Assembly (NCBI GenBank): GCA_965661115.1
Contig: CBFICO010000121.1
Location: 1 to 6,831 of the forward strand
DNA from: UBA6770 sp965661115
GTDB lineage: Bacteria > Bacteroidota > Bacteroidia > Flavobacteriales_G > Salibacteraceae
Direction of reading: 5' to 3'
DNA: 6,831 nucleotides
Under the pieces are notes generated by a model that ran no database searches, had not been told where the DNA came from, and saw nothing but the letters and a program-made list of their open reading frames with translations. Position numbers and translations under genes: made by a program. This document shows positions 6,810 through 6,831 of the stretch, piece by piece; the first letter of the stretch is position 1, and each line of letters begins with the position of its first letter.

Positions 6810-6831
6810 ATTAAGACCCGTTAAGGGCGTT

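Noticed and set aside
6811..6831. CCC-GTTAA-GGG mini-hairpin (6817-6827) and repeated TTAAG after msrB as a terminator
   Set aside because: The stem is only three base pairs with mismatches beyond it, and no T-run is visible before the window ends. It is too weak to call.
1..6831. A novel defence, mobile or regulatory system
   Set aside because: There are no direct or inverted repeats of note, no integrase, transposase, toxin-antitoxin or CRISPR signals, no long non-coding region, and base composition looks uniform by eye. The genes belong to known families.

Overview
The window is a short, gene-dense, A+T-rich stretch of bacterial chromosome. It holds six genes, all on the + strand, with almost no non-coding DNA between them. 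It most likely comes from the Bacteroidota, probably the Flavobacteriia or a relative. The strongest evidence is a secreted nuclease ending in a type IX secretion (T9SS) sorting domain (IYPNP...), a system restricted to that phylum and close relatives. Supporting evidence is a Bacteroidota-style hexosamine phosphate mutase (DPDVDR metal loop, RKSNTEP phosphate loop) and mostly absent Shine-Dalgarno sequences.

Layout from left to right: (1) 1-1368, a phosphoglucosamine/phosphomannomutase family enzyme (GlmM-like) that lacks only its first few residues at the window edge. (2) 1368-2504, a group I (IscS/NifS-type) cysteine desulfurase. (3) 2507-4015, a multi-spanning GT-C glycosyltransferase with the motif pattern of the Alg9/PIG-B (GT22) mannosyltransferases, starting at TTG. 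(4) 4015-4776, a PhnP-like metallo-beta-lactamase-fold hydrolase. (5) 4754-6361, an exported endonuclease I family nuclease flanked by two Ig-like domains and carrying a T9SS tail. (6) 6372-6809, an MsrB methionine-R-sulfoxide reductase. The last 22 bases hold no recognisable gene. No gap between genes exceeds 10 bases.

The junctions are TAATG overlaps (1/2 and 3/4), a 2-base gap (2/3), a 23-base overlap (4/5) and a 10-base gap (5/6). This argues for one polycistronic unit with translational coupling, whose promoter lies upstream of the window. The products do not form one pathway. Cell-envelope sugar metabolism (1 and probably 3) is mixed with sulfur transfer for Fe-S clusters and tRNA thiolation (2), a cytosolic phosphodiesterase-type enzyme (4), extracellular nucleic-acid degradation (5) and protein repair after oxidation (6). 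I see no mobile element, CRISPR array, RNA gene, defence module or clear new system. The least understood genes are the bacterial GT22-like transferase and the multidomain secreted nuclease.
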